From UBA6144 sp964399165 (GTDB lineage Bacteria > Bdellovibrionota > Bacteriovoracia > Bacteriovoracales > Bacteriovoracaceae), in contig CAYNPO010000014.1 in assembly GCA_964399165.1 (NCBI GenBank), positions 1-64,000 on the forward strand: a stretch of DNA of 64,000 nucleotides. Direction: 5' to 3'. Shown piece by piece: positions 34,386 to 43,895 of this stretch. Made by a program: the position numbers and the translations under genes. The notes beneath the pieces are model-generated. The model ran no database searches. It was not told the DNA's origin and saw only the letters and a program-made list of their open reading frames with translations. How positions within the stretch are numbered: the first letter of the stretch is position 1; each line of letters opens with the position of its first letter.

Positions 34386-34955
34386 ATGGCCTACCAAGCG
34401 CACCCCACCGCCATCATCGATGAGGGGGCCCAGGTGGGCGACGGGTGCCGGGTGTGGCATTGGGTCCACATTTCAGCCAAGGCCAAGATCGGCAAGAGCT
34501 GCTCCTTCGGACAGAACGTCTTTGTAGGCAACAACGTTACGATTGGCGACAACTGCAAAATCCAGAACAACGTCTCGATCTACGACAACGTTCACCTCGA
34601 GAGCGACGTTTTCTGTGGTCCCAGCATGGTCTTCACAAACGTCTATAACCCGCGCTCCCAGTTCACGCGCAAGGACGAGTACCGCGACACACACGTGAAA
34701 AAGGGTGCCACCATCGGCGCCAATGCCACCGTCGTGTGCGGCGTGACCTTGGGCGAGTATTGCTTCATCGCTGCTGGCGCGGTGGTGAACCGCGACGTTC
34801 GGCCCTACGCCCTCATGGGCGGCGTGCCCGCGCGGCAGCTGGGATGGATGAGCCGCTTCGGTGAACGCATCAAGTTCGGCGCCGACGGTTCCTACACCTG
34901 CCCCCACACCGGGGACGTCTATCGTTTGCGGGGCGACCATGTGGAGCTGGGCTGA
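34386..34955 (+). CDS. wbpD: WbpD-type UDP-2-acetamido-3-amino-glucuronate N-acetyltransferase
   Basis: The 189-residue left-handed beta-helix acyltransferase shows hexapeptide repeats from AIIDEGAQVGDGCRVWHWVH onward, with SCSFGQNVFVGNNVTIGDNC and FTNVYNPRSQF, both typical of WbpD/WlbB. It acetylates the new 3-amino group, giving UDP-GlcNAc3NAcA. A GTG at 34377 that overlaps the wbpB stop (GTGA) would add three residues. Its 3' end overlaps the ABC transporter by 17 bases. Confidence 0.92.
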   Translation: MAYQAHPTAIIDEGAQVGDGCRVWHWVHISAKAKIGKSCSFGQNVFVGNNVTIGDNCKIQNNVSIYDNVHLESDVFCGPSMVFTNVYNPRSQFTRKDEYRDTHVKKGATIGANATVVCGVTLGEYCFIAAGAVVNRDVRPYALMGGVPARQLGWMSRFGERIKFGADGSYTCPHTGDVYRLRGDHVELG

Positions 34956-36672
34956 GCTGAAGCGGGCACCTAGCCTCGTCCGCGAGGTTCTTACGGTCAT
35001 GGGTGAGCGTGTTTCGCGGCTGATGGTCTTCTCCGTGGTCCTTGGGGTGAGCTGGTCCTTCCTTGAGGCTGGATTCGCCATGATCCTCCAGGGTTTTCTT
35101 GTGGCCATCGGTTTGGTGCCACGGGAGAACTCCCTTCTCCCGGTTTGGTACCCTGCCGACTTGCCGTCTTGCCTCGCTTTCCTAGCGGTGGCCGGGTTAG
35201 CCAAGGCGCTATTGGTTGTCTTGAAGAGCTACGCCCGCACCGCTGCCTCAAACATGTTCCTGTACCAGCAGCGCAAGCGCTTTTTCCGGCACGCCATGGC
35301 CAATGCTGCGTCGGAATCAACCCAAAAGATCTCCTCGTTCCTCTCTGACACGGTTTCAAAATCTGGGGGCTTTGCCTCCGCGGCCGTGACAGGCTTGGCG
35401 TCAACCGTAACTGCCGTCCTGGTCCTGGTCCTGTGTTTCGGGGTCGCGCCCCGTCACACTCTGCTTGCTCTCGTCATCTCGGCCGTTGCGCTGATTCCGT
35501 TCCAATGGTTGGCGCGAAAGGTTGGGACGCTGGGGCAGGAGGCGAAGAAGAGCAGCCATCAAGCGTGGCAAGTGATCCTGCAGAGTTTTCGTAACTATTT
35601 CTTCTTGCGCCTCACCGGCACCACCACTGGAGCGGTCAAGGAAGTCGATCGCGAACTTCTCGCCTATTACCGCCTGAACCAATCCTACTCGCTCCTTGCC
35701 GCTCTACGGGCAGGTTTGCCGCACGCCCTGGGCGTATTGGTCGTGGTGGCCGTGAGCATACTGGAGCACGGCTCGCCGGACTTCCGTCCCGCGGTGCTGC
35801 TGTCTTTCGTCTATCTCTTCACGCGTTTCGCTGGGCTGCTTTCCGAAGTCAACGCGAGCTCGGTCAGCATGCGTTTCTTGTGGCCCAACTTCCGGGAGAT
35901 GCTCGAGCGTTACCGGCACGGCTTTCCGGATGCTGAACCGGCGGACACCGCTTCCGGGGTCGCCAGGTCGGGTGAGACTCAGCTTTCTATCCGCTTGGAA
36001 GATGTTTGGTATCGCTACCCCTCCTCAGAGCGTTACGTGCTGGAGGCGCTGTCTTTGGAGTTCCGCGAAGGCGAGGCACTGATGCTCAAGGGCGAATCGG
36101 GGGTGGGCAAAAGCACGCTCGTTGCGATTCTCTTGGGAGTTTTACGTCCCACCCGTGGCCGCGTGTTGCTGAATGGACGTGAGGTACCGGACATGTTGCC
36201 TGAGCTTTCGCGCCTGGTTGGTTATGTCGGGCCAGAGCCCTACATGGTCACGGGAACCGTTCGCGAGAATCTGATGTACGGGTTGCCGCCGGAAGAAACT
36301 TCGTGCCTCACTGACGACGACCTGTACGCAGCCCTCACCACCGCCCGTGCCGCAGACTTCGTGAACGCTTTCCCCCGCCGCCTGGATGAGCACATGCATG
36401 AGCATGTTCAGCTCTCCACCGGCCAGCGCCAGCGCCTTTCGATCGCTCGCGCTCTGCTGCGCAAGCCGCGCGTGTTGGTGTTGGACGAGGCGACCGCAAA
36501 TTTGGACCGAGCCACCGAGCTGGCACTGATAAAGGATTTTGAATCTTTGCTCAAGCAAGGTGTGGGTCTTCTGATCGTCACGCACCGGGATAGCTTCGAT
36601 GACCTAGCAACGAAGAAAGTGTTAATGGAACGTTCCGTCCTCGTCATGGTGGACGAAAAACAAGTGCATTGA
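34939..36672 (+). CDS. ABC exporter with fused membrane and ATPase domains
   Basis: The 577-residue protein has six membrane helices (about residues 1-310) and a nucleotide-binding domain from about residue 350. The Walker A is LKGESGVGKSTL, the signature is LSTGQRQRLSIARAL (LSTGQ instead of LSGGQ) and Walker B is VLVLDEATANLD, followed by VTHRDSFDD. It is an MsbA/PglK-like half-transporter expected to act as a homodimer. In a glycan locus it may flip lipid-linked sugars or export glycolipids, but substrate evidence is absent. The ATG at 34939 lies within wbpD. Confidence 0.85.
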   Translation: MWSWAELKRAPSLVREVLTVMGERVSRLMVFSVVLGVSWSFLEAGFAMILQGFLVAIGLVPRENSLLPVWYPADLPSCLAFLAVAGLAKALLVVLKSYARTAASNMFLYQQRKRFFRHAMANAASESTQKISSFLSDTVSKSGGFASAAVTGLASTVTAVLVLVLCFGVAPRHTLLALVISAVALIPFQWLARKVGTLGQEAKKSSHQAWQVILQSFRNYFFLRLTGTTTGAVKEVDRELLAYYRLNQSYSLLAALRAGLPHALGVLVVVAVSILEHGSPDFRPAVLLSFVYLFTRFAGLLSEVNASSVSMRFLWPNFREMLERYRHGFPDAEPADTASGVARSGETQLSIRLEDVWYRYPSSERYVLEALSLEFREGEALMLKGESGVGKSTLVAILLGVLRPTRGRVLLNGREVPDMLPELSRLVGYVGPEPYMVTGTVRENLMYGLPPEETSCLTDDDLYAALTTARAADFVNAFPRRLDEHMHEHVQLSTGQRQRLSIARALLRKPRVLVLDEATANLDRATELALIKDFESLLKQGVGLLIVTHRDSFDDLATKKVLMERSVLVMVDEKQVH

Positions 36673-36682
36673 GGGTTTTCGC

Positions 36683-37693
36683 ATGGAACTGAAAGGCAAA
36701 CGTTTCTTGGTCATCGGCGGCGCTGGCTTCATCGGTTCCCACGTGGTGGACCAACTACTTCAGGAGGACGTGAAAGAAGTCGTGATCTACGACAACTTCT
36801 TCCGGGGCCGACAGGACAACATCGAGCGCGCCTTGCGTGACCCCCGCTGTACCCTCTTCCCCCATGGCGGCGACATTCTTTACCCGGACATCTTGGCTAA
36901 AGCGATGGAAGGCATAGATGGAGTTTTCCACCTAGCCGCCCTGTGGATTCTCCAGTGCCACGAGTATCCTCGCACCGCCTTCGAGGTGAACGTGCAGGGC
37001 ACCTATAACGTGATCGAGGCTGTGATCAAGACAGGTGTCAAGCGCGTGGTCTACTCCTCCAGCGCCTCCGTCTACGGCAACGCCCTCGAACTCCCCATGA
37101 CCGAGGACCACCCCTACAACAACTTCACCTTCTATGGCGCCAGCAAGATCGCCGGCGAGCACTTCTTCAAATCGCTGGCCGACCGCTATAAGTTCGAGTG
37201 GGCGGGCCTGCGCTACATGAACGTCTACGGTCAGCGCCAGGACTACACCGGCGCCTACACCGCGGTCATGCACAAGGTGCTGGACCGGATCGAGGCGGGC
37301 CAGCGCCCCCAGGTCTACGGGGACGGCAGCCAGCAGTACGACTTCATCTCCGTTGAGGACATCGCCCGTTGTAACATCCTGGCGATGAAGGCCCAGGTTT
37401 CCGGAGAATGTTATAACGTGGGACGCGGCATCGGCACCTCCATCAAGGAGCTCACCGAAGTCCTGCTCAAGATCACCAAATCCAAGCTTGAGATCGAGTA
37501 CATGCCACAAGGGCTGACCTTCGTCACCAACCGCATTGGCTGCCCCGAGAAGGCTAAGAAGGATCTGGGCTTCGAGTGGAAGATCGACCTGGACGAGGGC
37601 ATGCGCCGGCTTGTGGAGTGGCGTGACGCCGACCGAGCGGGCCTGGAGGCTCGCCGTACCCAGGTGAAAGGGGTGGGCCATGACAACCGTTAA
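36683..37693 (+). CDS. NAD-dependent nucleotide-sugar epimerase/dehydratase
   Basis: The 336-residue extended SDR protein opens with RFLVIGGAGFIGSHVVDQLL and has YSSSASVYGNALELP and TFYGASKIAGEHF, giving the Ser/Tyr/Lys catalytic set. The nearest functional group by eye is the UDP-glucose/UDP-GlcNAc 4-epimerase-like and dTDP-sugar families; the exact substrate is open. It lies 10 bp after the ABC gene and overlaps the following DegT gene by 14 bases, suggesting a shared product. Confidence 0.85.
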   Translation: MELKGKRFLVIGGAGFIGSHVVDQLLQEDVKEVVIYDNFFRGRQDNIERALRDPRCTLFPHGGDILYPDILAKAMEGIDGVFHLAALWILQCHEYPRTAFEVNVQGTYNVIEAVIKTGVKRVVYSSSASVYGNALELPMTEDHPYNNFTFYGASKIAGEHFFKSLADRYKFEWAGLRYMNVYGQRQDYTGAYTAVMHKVLDRIEAGQRPQVYGDGSQQYDFISVEDIARCNILAMKAQVSGECYNVGRGIGTSIKELTEVLLKITKSKLEIEYMPQGLTFVTNRIGCPEKAKKDLGFEWKIDLDEGMRRLVEWRDADRAGLEARRTQVKGVGHDNR

Positions 37694-38834
37694 GCGAAAC
37701 ATTCCCATCGCCGTGCCGTGCACGGGCGAGGAGGAGTGGCTCGCCACCCGTGACGTCTTCATGAGCGGCTGGCTGACCCAAGGTCCCAAGGTCAAGGAGT
37801 TCGAGGAGAAGTTTGCGGCACGCCATGGTGCCAAGCACGCTCTAGCTACCACCTCGTGCACCACCGCCCTCCACCTAGGGCTCGCCGCCATGGGCGTGGG
37901 CCCGGGCGACGAGGTCATCGTGCCCTCATTCACCTGGGTTGCCACTGCCAACGTGGCACTCTACTGCGGTGCCACTCCGGTGTTTGCCGACGTGGACCCG
38001 CTCACAAATAACATCGACCCCCGCGGATTGAAGAAGCTCCGTACCGCCCGCACCAAAGCCGTGATCCCGGTGCACCTGTTCGGACTATGTGCCGACGTGG
38101 ATGCGGTCAAGGACGAGCTTCCTGGAGTGAAAGTGCTGGAAGACTGCGCCTGCGCCGCCGGCGCCACCTACAAAGGTCGCCACGCAGGCACGCTGGGGGA
38201 GATGGGGGCGTTCTCGCTCCATCCGCGTAAGTCCGTCACCACCGGTGAGGGGGGCGTTCTCACGACCAATGATACCGCTTTGTTTGAGCTGGCGGACAGC
38301 CTGCGCAACCACGGTGCCTCCATCTCGGAAGAACAGCGCCACAAGGGCCCGCGTCCGTACCTGCTGCCTGAGTTCAACGTCATGGGCTTCAACTACCGCA
38401 TGACGGATTTCCAGGGCGCGGTGGGCACCGTGCAGCTCTCCAAACTGGACCGCTTCATTGACGAGCGCGACCATTGGGCCGCCTACTACCGTCGCGAGCT
38501 CGCTTCCATTCCCTGGCTGCGTACGCCGGAAGCCCCCAAGGGCTGGCGCCACGCCTGGCAGGCTTATGTGACCATGGTGGACCCCGCCAAGGCGCCCATG
38601 CCGCGAAACGAGATCATGGAACGACTCCAGGCCAAAGGCATCGCCACGCGCCCGGGCACCCACGCCATCCACGCTCTGGGTTTCTACCGTGAGAAGTACG
38701 GCCTTAAGACCTCCGACTTTCCCGGCGCCTGGCTGTGCGACCAGCAGACGCTGGCGATCCCGCTTCATAACAAGATGACCGAGGAGGACTACGCCTGGGT
38801 CGTCGCTTCCCTCAAAGAGATTGAAAAGCTATGA
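37680..38834 (+). CDS. DegT/DnrJ/EryC1 sugar aminotransferase
   Basis: The 384-residue PLP enzyme begins IPIAVPCTGEEEW and has ATTSCTTALHLGLAAMGVG, VLEDCACAAGATYKG and the Schiff-base lysine K184 in FSLHPRKSVTTGEGG. The HPRKSVTTGEGG form is common in enzymes that aminate nucleotide-sugar 4-ketones. It follows an epimerase/dehydratase with a 14-base overlap and overlaps a methyltransferase by four (ATGA), so an amino-sugar branch with methylation is likely. Confidence 0.88.
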   Translation: MTTVKRNIPIAVPCTGEEEWLATRDVFMSGWLTQGPKVKEFEEKFAARHGAKHALATTSCTTALHLGLAAMGVGPGDEVIVPSFTWVATANVALYCGATPVFADVDPLTNNIDPRGLKKLRTARTKAVIPVHLFGLCADVDAVKDELPGVKVLEDCACAAGATYKGRHAGTLGEMGAFSLHPRKSVTTGEGGVLTTNDTALFELADSLRNHGASISEEQRHKGPRPYLLPEFNVMGFNYRMTDFQGAVGTVQLSKLDRFIDERDHWAAYYRRELASIPWLRTPEAPKGWRHAWQAYVTMVDPAKAPMPRNEIMERLQAKGIATRPGTHAIHALGFYREKYGLKTSDFPGAWLCDQQTLAIPLHNKMTEEDYAWVVASLKEIEKL

Positions 38835-39811
38835 AACGCGGTGAAATCGCCACGATTCTCACAGGCCACGGATTGATGCAGTTTCGCGATAACCTCTTCG
38901 TGGCGCGCCCGCAGATGGGCATGGAACAAGGGCAGACCGCCGACTCGTTTTCCTTTAAGTGGAAGAATCTCGACGCCGCAAGCGAGGCTTACCGCAAGGC
39001 GGACCAGTTTCAACGGGAATGGTTCTTGAAGCTTTACGGGTACAGCGATGAGGCGGACTTGCGTGCGACGGTCTCGCGGCGCCGGGTGATCCTAGACGCC
39101 GGTTGTGGCAAGGGTTACAAGGCGGCGTGGATGGCGGAAATGGCGCCTGAGGCCCTGGTCCTGGGTGTCGACATTTCGGATTCCGTGCGTGGAGCAGCCG
39201 AGCACTACGCCCATTTGCCCAACCTGGCTTTCATCCAAGCTGACCTCGGAACCATGCCGTTCCTGGCGGACGGGGCCTGCGATTACGTCTATTGCGACCA
39301 AGTCATCATGCACACCACCGACCCGGAAGCCACCTTTCGTGAACTCTGCCGGGTGACCGGTCCGGGGGGTGAGGTTCTCACCTACGTGTACCGCAAGAAA
39401 GCTCTGCCGAGGGAGCTCCTCGATGACCATTTCCGGCTGCACACTCATGACATTTCACACGACGACATGATGGAATTCTCGCGCCAACTCACGGAGCTGG
39501 GGAAGTTGCTGGAGGACAATTTTGGCGATCGACCGCTGGACTTTCCCGCCATCCCGATGCTGGGGATTGAGGCCGGGAAGATGTCGGTGCAACGCTTCCT
39601 CTACTGGAACTTCCTAAAGTGTTTCTGGAACCCAACCCTGGGGCATGATGTTTCCACTCTCACGAACTTTGACTGGTATTCCCCGTCTCAAGCCCGGCGT
39701 TATACCAAGGAAGAATTTCTGGGATGGATCAGCTCCAACGGATTGGGGACGGCCCACTTCCACCAAGAGGAAGCCTGCTACAGTGGGCGCTTCCTCAAAT
39801 CAGGACTCTGA
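38831..39811 (+). CDS. SAM-dependent methyltransferase
   Basis: The 326-residue class I methyltransferase has its SAM motif in VILDAGCGKGYKAAWMAEMA at about residues 88-107, LGVDISDSVRGAAEHYAHLP and DYVYCDQVIMHTTDP. The C-terminal 120 residues are longer than in small methyltransferases and end in a basic-aromatic region. Its ATG overlaps the aminotransferase stop. Confidence 0.83.
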   Translation: MKRGEIATILTGHGLMQFRDNLFVARPQMGMEQGQTADSFSFKWKNLDAASEAYRKADQFQREWFLKLYGYSDEADLRATVSRRRVILDAGCGKGYKAAWMAEMAPEALVLGVDISDSVRGAAEHYAHLPNLAFIQADLGTMPFLADGACDYVYCDQVIMHTTDPEATFRELCRVTGPGGEVLTYVYRKKALPRELLDDHFRLHTHDISHDDMMEFSRQLTELGKLLEDNFGDRPLDFPAIPMLGIEAGKMSVQRFLYWNFLKCFWNPTLGHDVSTLTNFDWYSPSQARRYTKEEFLGWISSNGLGTAHFHQEEACYSGRFLKSGL

Positions 39812-39814
39812 CCA

Positions 39815-41677
39815 ATGTGCGGCATAGCCGGGTTTCTTCACCTCGACGGCAAACCCGCCTCTATGACGGTGATAAAGGGTATGACGGACGCTATCCGTCA
39901 TCGCGGGCCCGATGGAGAGGGTCACCATGTGGATGGGGCTCTCGCCCTGGGCCACCGTCGGCTGGCCATTCTTGACCTCTCACCCGCCGGGCGTCAGCCC
40001 ATGGGGCTACAAGAAGGCCGCTACACAATCACCTACAACGGTGAAGTCTATAACTTTAAAGAACTGCGACACCAATTGGGATTGTTGGGGCATCGCTTCG
40101 CGTCCGACACCGACACCGAAGTAGTACTCCACGCCTACCAAGAGTGGGGCCCCGGGTGCGTGGACCGTTTCAATGGCATGTTCGCCTTTGCGCTATGGGA
40201 CCGGGTGGACCGCTCCCTTTTCCTGGCGCGCGACAGGTACGGTGTCAAACCCCTCTACTACGTGTGGGCCGGCGATGCGTTCCTTTTCGCATCTGAGAGT
40301 AAAGCCTTCAATGCCTTTCCCGGATTCCGCCCAACATTGGATAAGCGTGGTCTGCTTGAGTACATGACTTTCCAGAATTTCTTCACCGACCGCACGTTAA
40401 CTGAAGGCGTGCGTATGTTCCCAGCGGGACACACCGCATTTCTTCGACATGGCTGCCGCGAGTTGAGTTGGAACCAGTACTGGGACTTTCACTTTGAGGA
40501 ACCCACCGGCAAAATCATGACGGAAGGAGAGTATGCCGAGGAGCTGGACCACCTGATCCAGCAAGCCGTGCGCCGGCAACTGGTCTCCGACGTAGAGATC
40601 GGTTCCTATCTGAGCGGGGGTATGGACTCAGGGTCTATCACGGCACTGGCCGCAAGGCAGTTGCCCTACATCAAGACTTTCACAGTGGGTTTTGACCTCA
40701 GCTCCGCCTCGGGCATGGAACTCGTTTACGACGAGCGCACCAAGGCTGAGCAGATGTCCTACTTGTTCAAGACCGAGCATTATGAAATGGTGCTTAAGTC
40801 CGGGGACATGGAGCGCTGCCTCCCCGCCCTTGCGCACCACCTGGAGGAGCCAAGGGTCGGTCAAAGCTATCCCAACTTCTATGCCTCAAAGCTCGCAAGC
40901 AAGTTCACAAAAGTGGTGCTTTCAGGTTGCGGGGGAGACGAGGTATTCGGTGGCTATCCCTGGCGTTACTACCGTTCTATGGGGTCCAAGGATTTTGAAT
41001 CTTATGTAGATGACTACTATCAGTATTGGCAGCGTTTGATTCCCAATCACGTGATTCAGGAAGTCTTTGCACCCATATGGGGGGACGTAAAAGATGTCTG
41101 GACCCACGATATTTTCCGGGACGTCTATAAGAACCATGCCAACCGGCTGGAGCGGCCGGAAGACTACATAAACCACTCCCTATACTTCGAGGCCAAGACT
41201 TTCCTCCATGGACTTTTAGTGGTGGAAGACAAGCTTAGCATGGCGCACTCGCTCGAGACTCGCGTGCCCTTCCTAGACAATGATCTGGTGGATTTCGGGA
41301 TGAAGGTTCCGGTGGGAATGAAACTCAACAGCCTTATGGGTTCCGAGCGGATCAACGAGAATGAGTACGGGAAAATGCGTAAATTTGAGATGCGCACGAA
41401 TGATGGAAAGCAAATCCTCCGCAAAGTCATGCAGTCCTACATCCCCCCGGAAGTCACTGGCCGAGAGAAGCAGGGATTCAGCGCCCCTGATGCCAGCTGG
41501 TTCAAGGGGGACAGCATATCTTACGTCAGACGGAAGTTGCTGGATGGAAATGCCTTGGACCATCTATTCGGGCCGAAGATCAAAGACTTGGTTCGCGAGC
41601 ACGTGGAAGGTAAGATGAACCGCCGACTGCTGGTGTGGTCTTTGTTAAATTTGGCTGAGATCGTTGAAAATGGGTGA
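39815..41677 (+). CDS. AsnB-type glutamine-dependent amidotransferase
   Basis: The 620-residue protein starts MCGIAGFLHLDG, the N-terminal nucleophile Cys2 of class II glutaminase domains, with DAIRHRGPDGEG and LDLSPAGRQPM, followed by the ATP/PPi-loop YLSGGMDSGSITALAA at about residues 268-283 and the aspartate-binding-like region SGCGGDEVFGGYP. In lipopolysaccharide loci AsnB homologues such as WbpS amidate a uronic acid. The neighbouring WbpA/B/E/D genes give such an acid, so an amidated GlcNAc3NAcA is plausible. A role in asparagine synthesis cannot be excluded. Confidence 0.88.
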   Translation: MCGIAGFLHLDGKPASMTVIKGMTDAIRHRGPDGEGHHVDGALALGHRRLAILDLSPAGRQPMGLQEGRYTITYNGEVYNFKELRHQLGLLGHRFASDTDTEVVLHAYQEWGPGCVDRFNGMFAFALWDRVDRSLFLARDRYGVKPLYYVWAGDAFLFASESKAFNAFPGFRPTLDKRGLLEYMTFQNFFTDRTLTEGVRMFPAGHTAFLRHGCRELSWNQYWDFHFEEPTGKIMTEGEYAEELDHLIQQAVRRQLVSDVEIGSYLSGGMDSGSITALAARQLPYIKTFTVGFDLSSASGMELVYDERTKAEQMSYLFKTEHYEMVLKSGDMERCLPALAHHLEEPRVGQSYPNFYASKLASKFTKVVLSGCGGDEVFGGYPWRYYRSMGSKDFESYVDDYYQYWQRLIPNHVIQEVFAPIWGDVKDVWTHDIFRDVYKNHANRLERPEDYINHSLYFEAKTFLHGLLVVEDKLSMAHSLETRVPFLDNDLVDFGMKVPVGMKLNSLMGSERINENEYGKMRKFEMRTNDGKQILRKVMQSYIPPEVTGREKQGFSAPDASWFKGDSISYVRRKLLDGNALDHLFGPKIKDLVREHVEGKMNRRLLVWSLLNLAEIVENG

Positions 41678-42704
41678 TCTTACGATCTCCCTGTCGACCG
41701 CCTCGGATGCGAGCGACATAGATGCTTATCTTGAATCCCATCCGGCGGCCCTCTTCAACTACAGCCGTCCTTACCGTGAGCTGGTGGCCAGTTTTCTGCG
41801 GACCGACTCCGGGTGTTTAATCGCGCGGGACTTAACTGGGATCCGGGGAATCTTCCCCTATGCCATAGCCTCCACGCCCCGTGGAAAAGTGGTGAACGCC
41901 TTTCCCTATTATGGAAGCCACGGGGCGCCATTGGTTTCTGACCCAATGGCGGAGAAGGCCCTTTGGGAGAAATTCGCGGGCCTGGTCCATCACGACGAGC
42001 TGGTTAGCCAAGTGGTTATAACCAACCCCTTGGACCGGGATGGTGTTTTGCCGGCTTCCCTGCAGAGCTTGACCGGCGAACGCGTGGACGACCGCTTGGG
42101 ACAGTGGACACCACTTGCGGGTTCATCGAGCGAAGATGAACTCATGTCCCGGTTTCACGTGAAAACCCGTAACGCCGTAAGAAAGGGTCTCAAAGGTGAA
42201 TTCCGCATTTTCCAAGATCATGCGCGGCTGGATCAGCTTCACGCCATCCATGATCAGAACATGCAAGCGATCGGCGGGAAGGCGAAGCCCTGGGAGTTCT
42301 TCCGCAAGGTCCCCGAGCACTTTGTCGCCGGTAAAACCTACCAGTTGTGGGTGGCCGAGAAAGCGGGCGTCACGGCGGCTGCGTGCTTGCTTTTCCGTTT
42401 CAAGGATCACCTGGAATACTTTACGCCCGTTGTGAGGGAGGAATTCCGAGAGGAACAGGCACTTTCGGCTCTGATCTTCCAGGCAATGCTTGTGGGCGTT
42501 TCCGATGGGATTCGTCACTGGAACTGGGGCGGAACCTGGCGCAGTCAGGAAGGAGTCTATCGCTTTAAATCCCGATGGGGGGCGGTGGACCGTCCGTATG
42601 GTTACCACATACGGCAAGGGCCTGGGTTGCGGGGATTAGGCTTGGCAGAGGCCCAGTCAGCCTATCCAGGATTCTACGTAGCACCTTACTCGACATTGAA
42701 ATGA
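41670..42704 (+). CDS. FemAB/GNAT-like acyl- or aminoacyl-transferase
   Basis: The 344-residue product has a two-part GNAT-like fold. The MSRFHVKTRNAVRKGLKG segment at about residue 150 matches the R-N-x-x-K motif of FemAB-like (XrtA/PEP-CTERM or lipid-linked-sugar) enzymes, and the C-terminal LWVAEKAGVTAAACLLFRF and HWNWGGTWRSQEGVYRFK complete the family pattern. It could transfer an amino acid or acyl group to a sugar amine. The ATG at 41670 lies eight bases inside the AsnB stop. Confidence 0.75.
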   Translation: MGDLTISLSTASDASDIDAYLESHPAALFNYSRPYRELVASFLRTDSGCLIARDLTGIRGIFPYAIASTPRGKVVNAFPYYGSHGAPLVSDPMAEKALWEKFAGLVHHDELVSQVVITNPLDRDGVLPASLQSLTGERVDDRLGQWTPLAGSSSEDELMSRFHVKTRNAVRKGLKGEFRIFQDHARLDQLHAIHDQNMQAIGGKAKPWEFFRKVPEHFVAGKTYQLWVAEKAGVTAAACLLFRFKDHLEYFTPVVREEFREEQALSALIFQAMLVGVSDGIRHWNWGGTWRSQEGVYRFKSRWGAVDRPYGYHIRQGPGLRGLGLAEAQSAYPGFYVAPYSTLK

Positions 42705-42722
42705 GTTAAAGAGGAGACTGTC

Positions 42723-43889
42723 ATGGCATTCATGAGTCGTATTTTCTGCGCGCTAATCCTGCTTGGAGGAAAGGCTTTGGCCTATCCCCAATTCATAGGC
42801 TTCAAGCAAGTGACTTGCATGAACTGCCATTACAATCCCATGGGCAACGGCCCCTTGACTGATTATGGCCGAGGTTTCGGAGCCAGTGTCATCTCAAGTC
42901 GCGCTTTCGTGGGGAAAAAGATTTCGGACGATGACCTCGTTGCCCGATCCCATTTTCCGGGCATCAATCCTACCAAGAACAAGTGGCTACGTCCCATGCT
43001 CTCCTATCGCGGCTTGGCCCACCGAAGTAACGCGTTTAGCGCCAAGGGAAACCCTGATCCAAGGAACTCGTGGACGAACATGTTGCAAGAAGCCAATGTC
43101 GTCTTGAAGGGGGGAGAGCGCGACGAGTATGTCGCCAGTTTTACCTATGGATGGCGTCCTATGGAGGAGCACAGGCCTGACACCAATAACTTAATGGAGA
43201 CCTACGGATTTACCAGAGAACACTTCATAGGTTGGAAGCCGACAAAGACCACTGGAATCTATGCTGGGAAACTAGACAAGGTTTTCGGGCTCCGCATCCC
43301 TGATCATGTGGCATACTCCAGGATCGTTCCGCGCATTAACGTTTTTACTGGCGTCCACGGTGTCATGGCCCACGCAGTGGGAGAGAAGGTGGAAGGGGCT
43401 GTGCATGCCTTCGTGGGAGATCTACACCAAGAGAGCGACCTGCGTGAGAAAGGAGTTTCCGGCATGTTCGAGGCCACCGTGGCTGAGCGTTCCCGCTTGG
43501 GCGCGTCCTACATGCAAACAAAGACTGACACCTTGGATAACATCTATTTCGCCGTTCATAACCGCACTGGTTTTGGACAAGGGCACAGTGTGATGGCGGA
43601 AGTCGGGCATAACGGCCAGAAACACGGGGCCAAGGACAAGCCCCAATGGGGACTTGTGCAAGGTCACTTTATGCTGGATCGCGGCTTTTTCGTTATGGGC
43701 AACCTGGAATACATGACGGATGGAAAGAAGACGCAAACCGACCAAATGCGGTTGGGTCCGGCGGTGCAGTGGTACCCTTGGGTCGGAGTTGAGACGCGCG
43801 TTGACCTATGGAACACTCGCTATACGGCTAATTCCATGGGCCGGAAGGATTTCTGGGATATTCTGGCCCAGGTTCACTTCTGGCTCTAG
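42723..43889 (+). CDS. Exported protein with one c-type heme site and a predicted beta-barrel
   Basis: The 388-residue product has a short signal peptide (about residues 1-20) and then QFIGFKQVTCMNCHYNPMGN, where CMNCH is a covalent heme-binding CXXCH and the surrounding YNPMGNGPLTDYGR looks diagnostic. The remaining ~320 residues alternate hydrophobic and polar residues and have many aromatic-glycine turns, consistent with an outer-membrane barrel; the protein ends AQVHFWL. A strong ribosome site AAAGAGGAG precedes the ATG by seven bases. The job may be electron passage across the outer membrane, an inference from CXXCH plus barrel alone. Confidence 0.78.
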   Translation: MAFMSRIFCALILLGGKALAYPQFIGFKQVTCMNCHYNPMGNGPLTDYGRGFGASVISSRAFVGKKISDDDLVARSHFPGINPTKNKWLRPMLSYRGLAHRSNAFSAKGNPDPRNSWTNMLQEANVVLKGGERDEYVASFTYGWRPMEEHRPDTNNLMETYGFTREHFIGWKPTKTTGIYAGKLDKVFGLRIPDHVAYSRIVPRINVFTGVHGVMAHAVGEKVEGAVHAFVGDLHQESDLREKGVSGMFEATVAERSRLGASYMQTKTDTLDNIYFAVHNRTGFGQGHSVMAEVGHNGQKHGAKDKPQWGLVQGHFMLDRGFFVMGNLEYMTDGKKTQTDQMRLGPAVQWYPWVGVETRVDLWNTRYTANSMGRKDFWDILAQVHFWL

Positions 43890-43895
43890 TGGCGC

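Noticed and set aside
34386..34955. WbpD-like acetyltransferase as the missing LegH for the legionaminic pathway
   Set aside because: Its sequence and place directly after WbpB mark it as the 3-N-acetyltransferase of the UDP-GlcNAc3NAcA pathway, and it lies 19 kb from legC.
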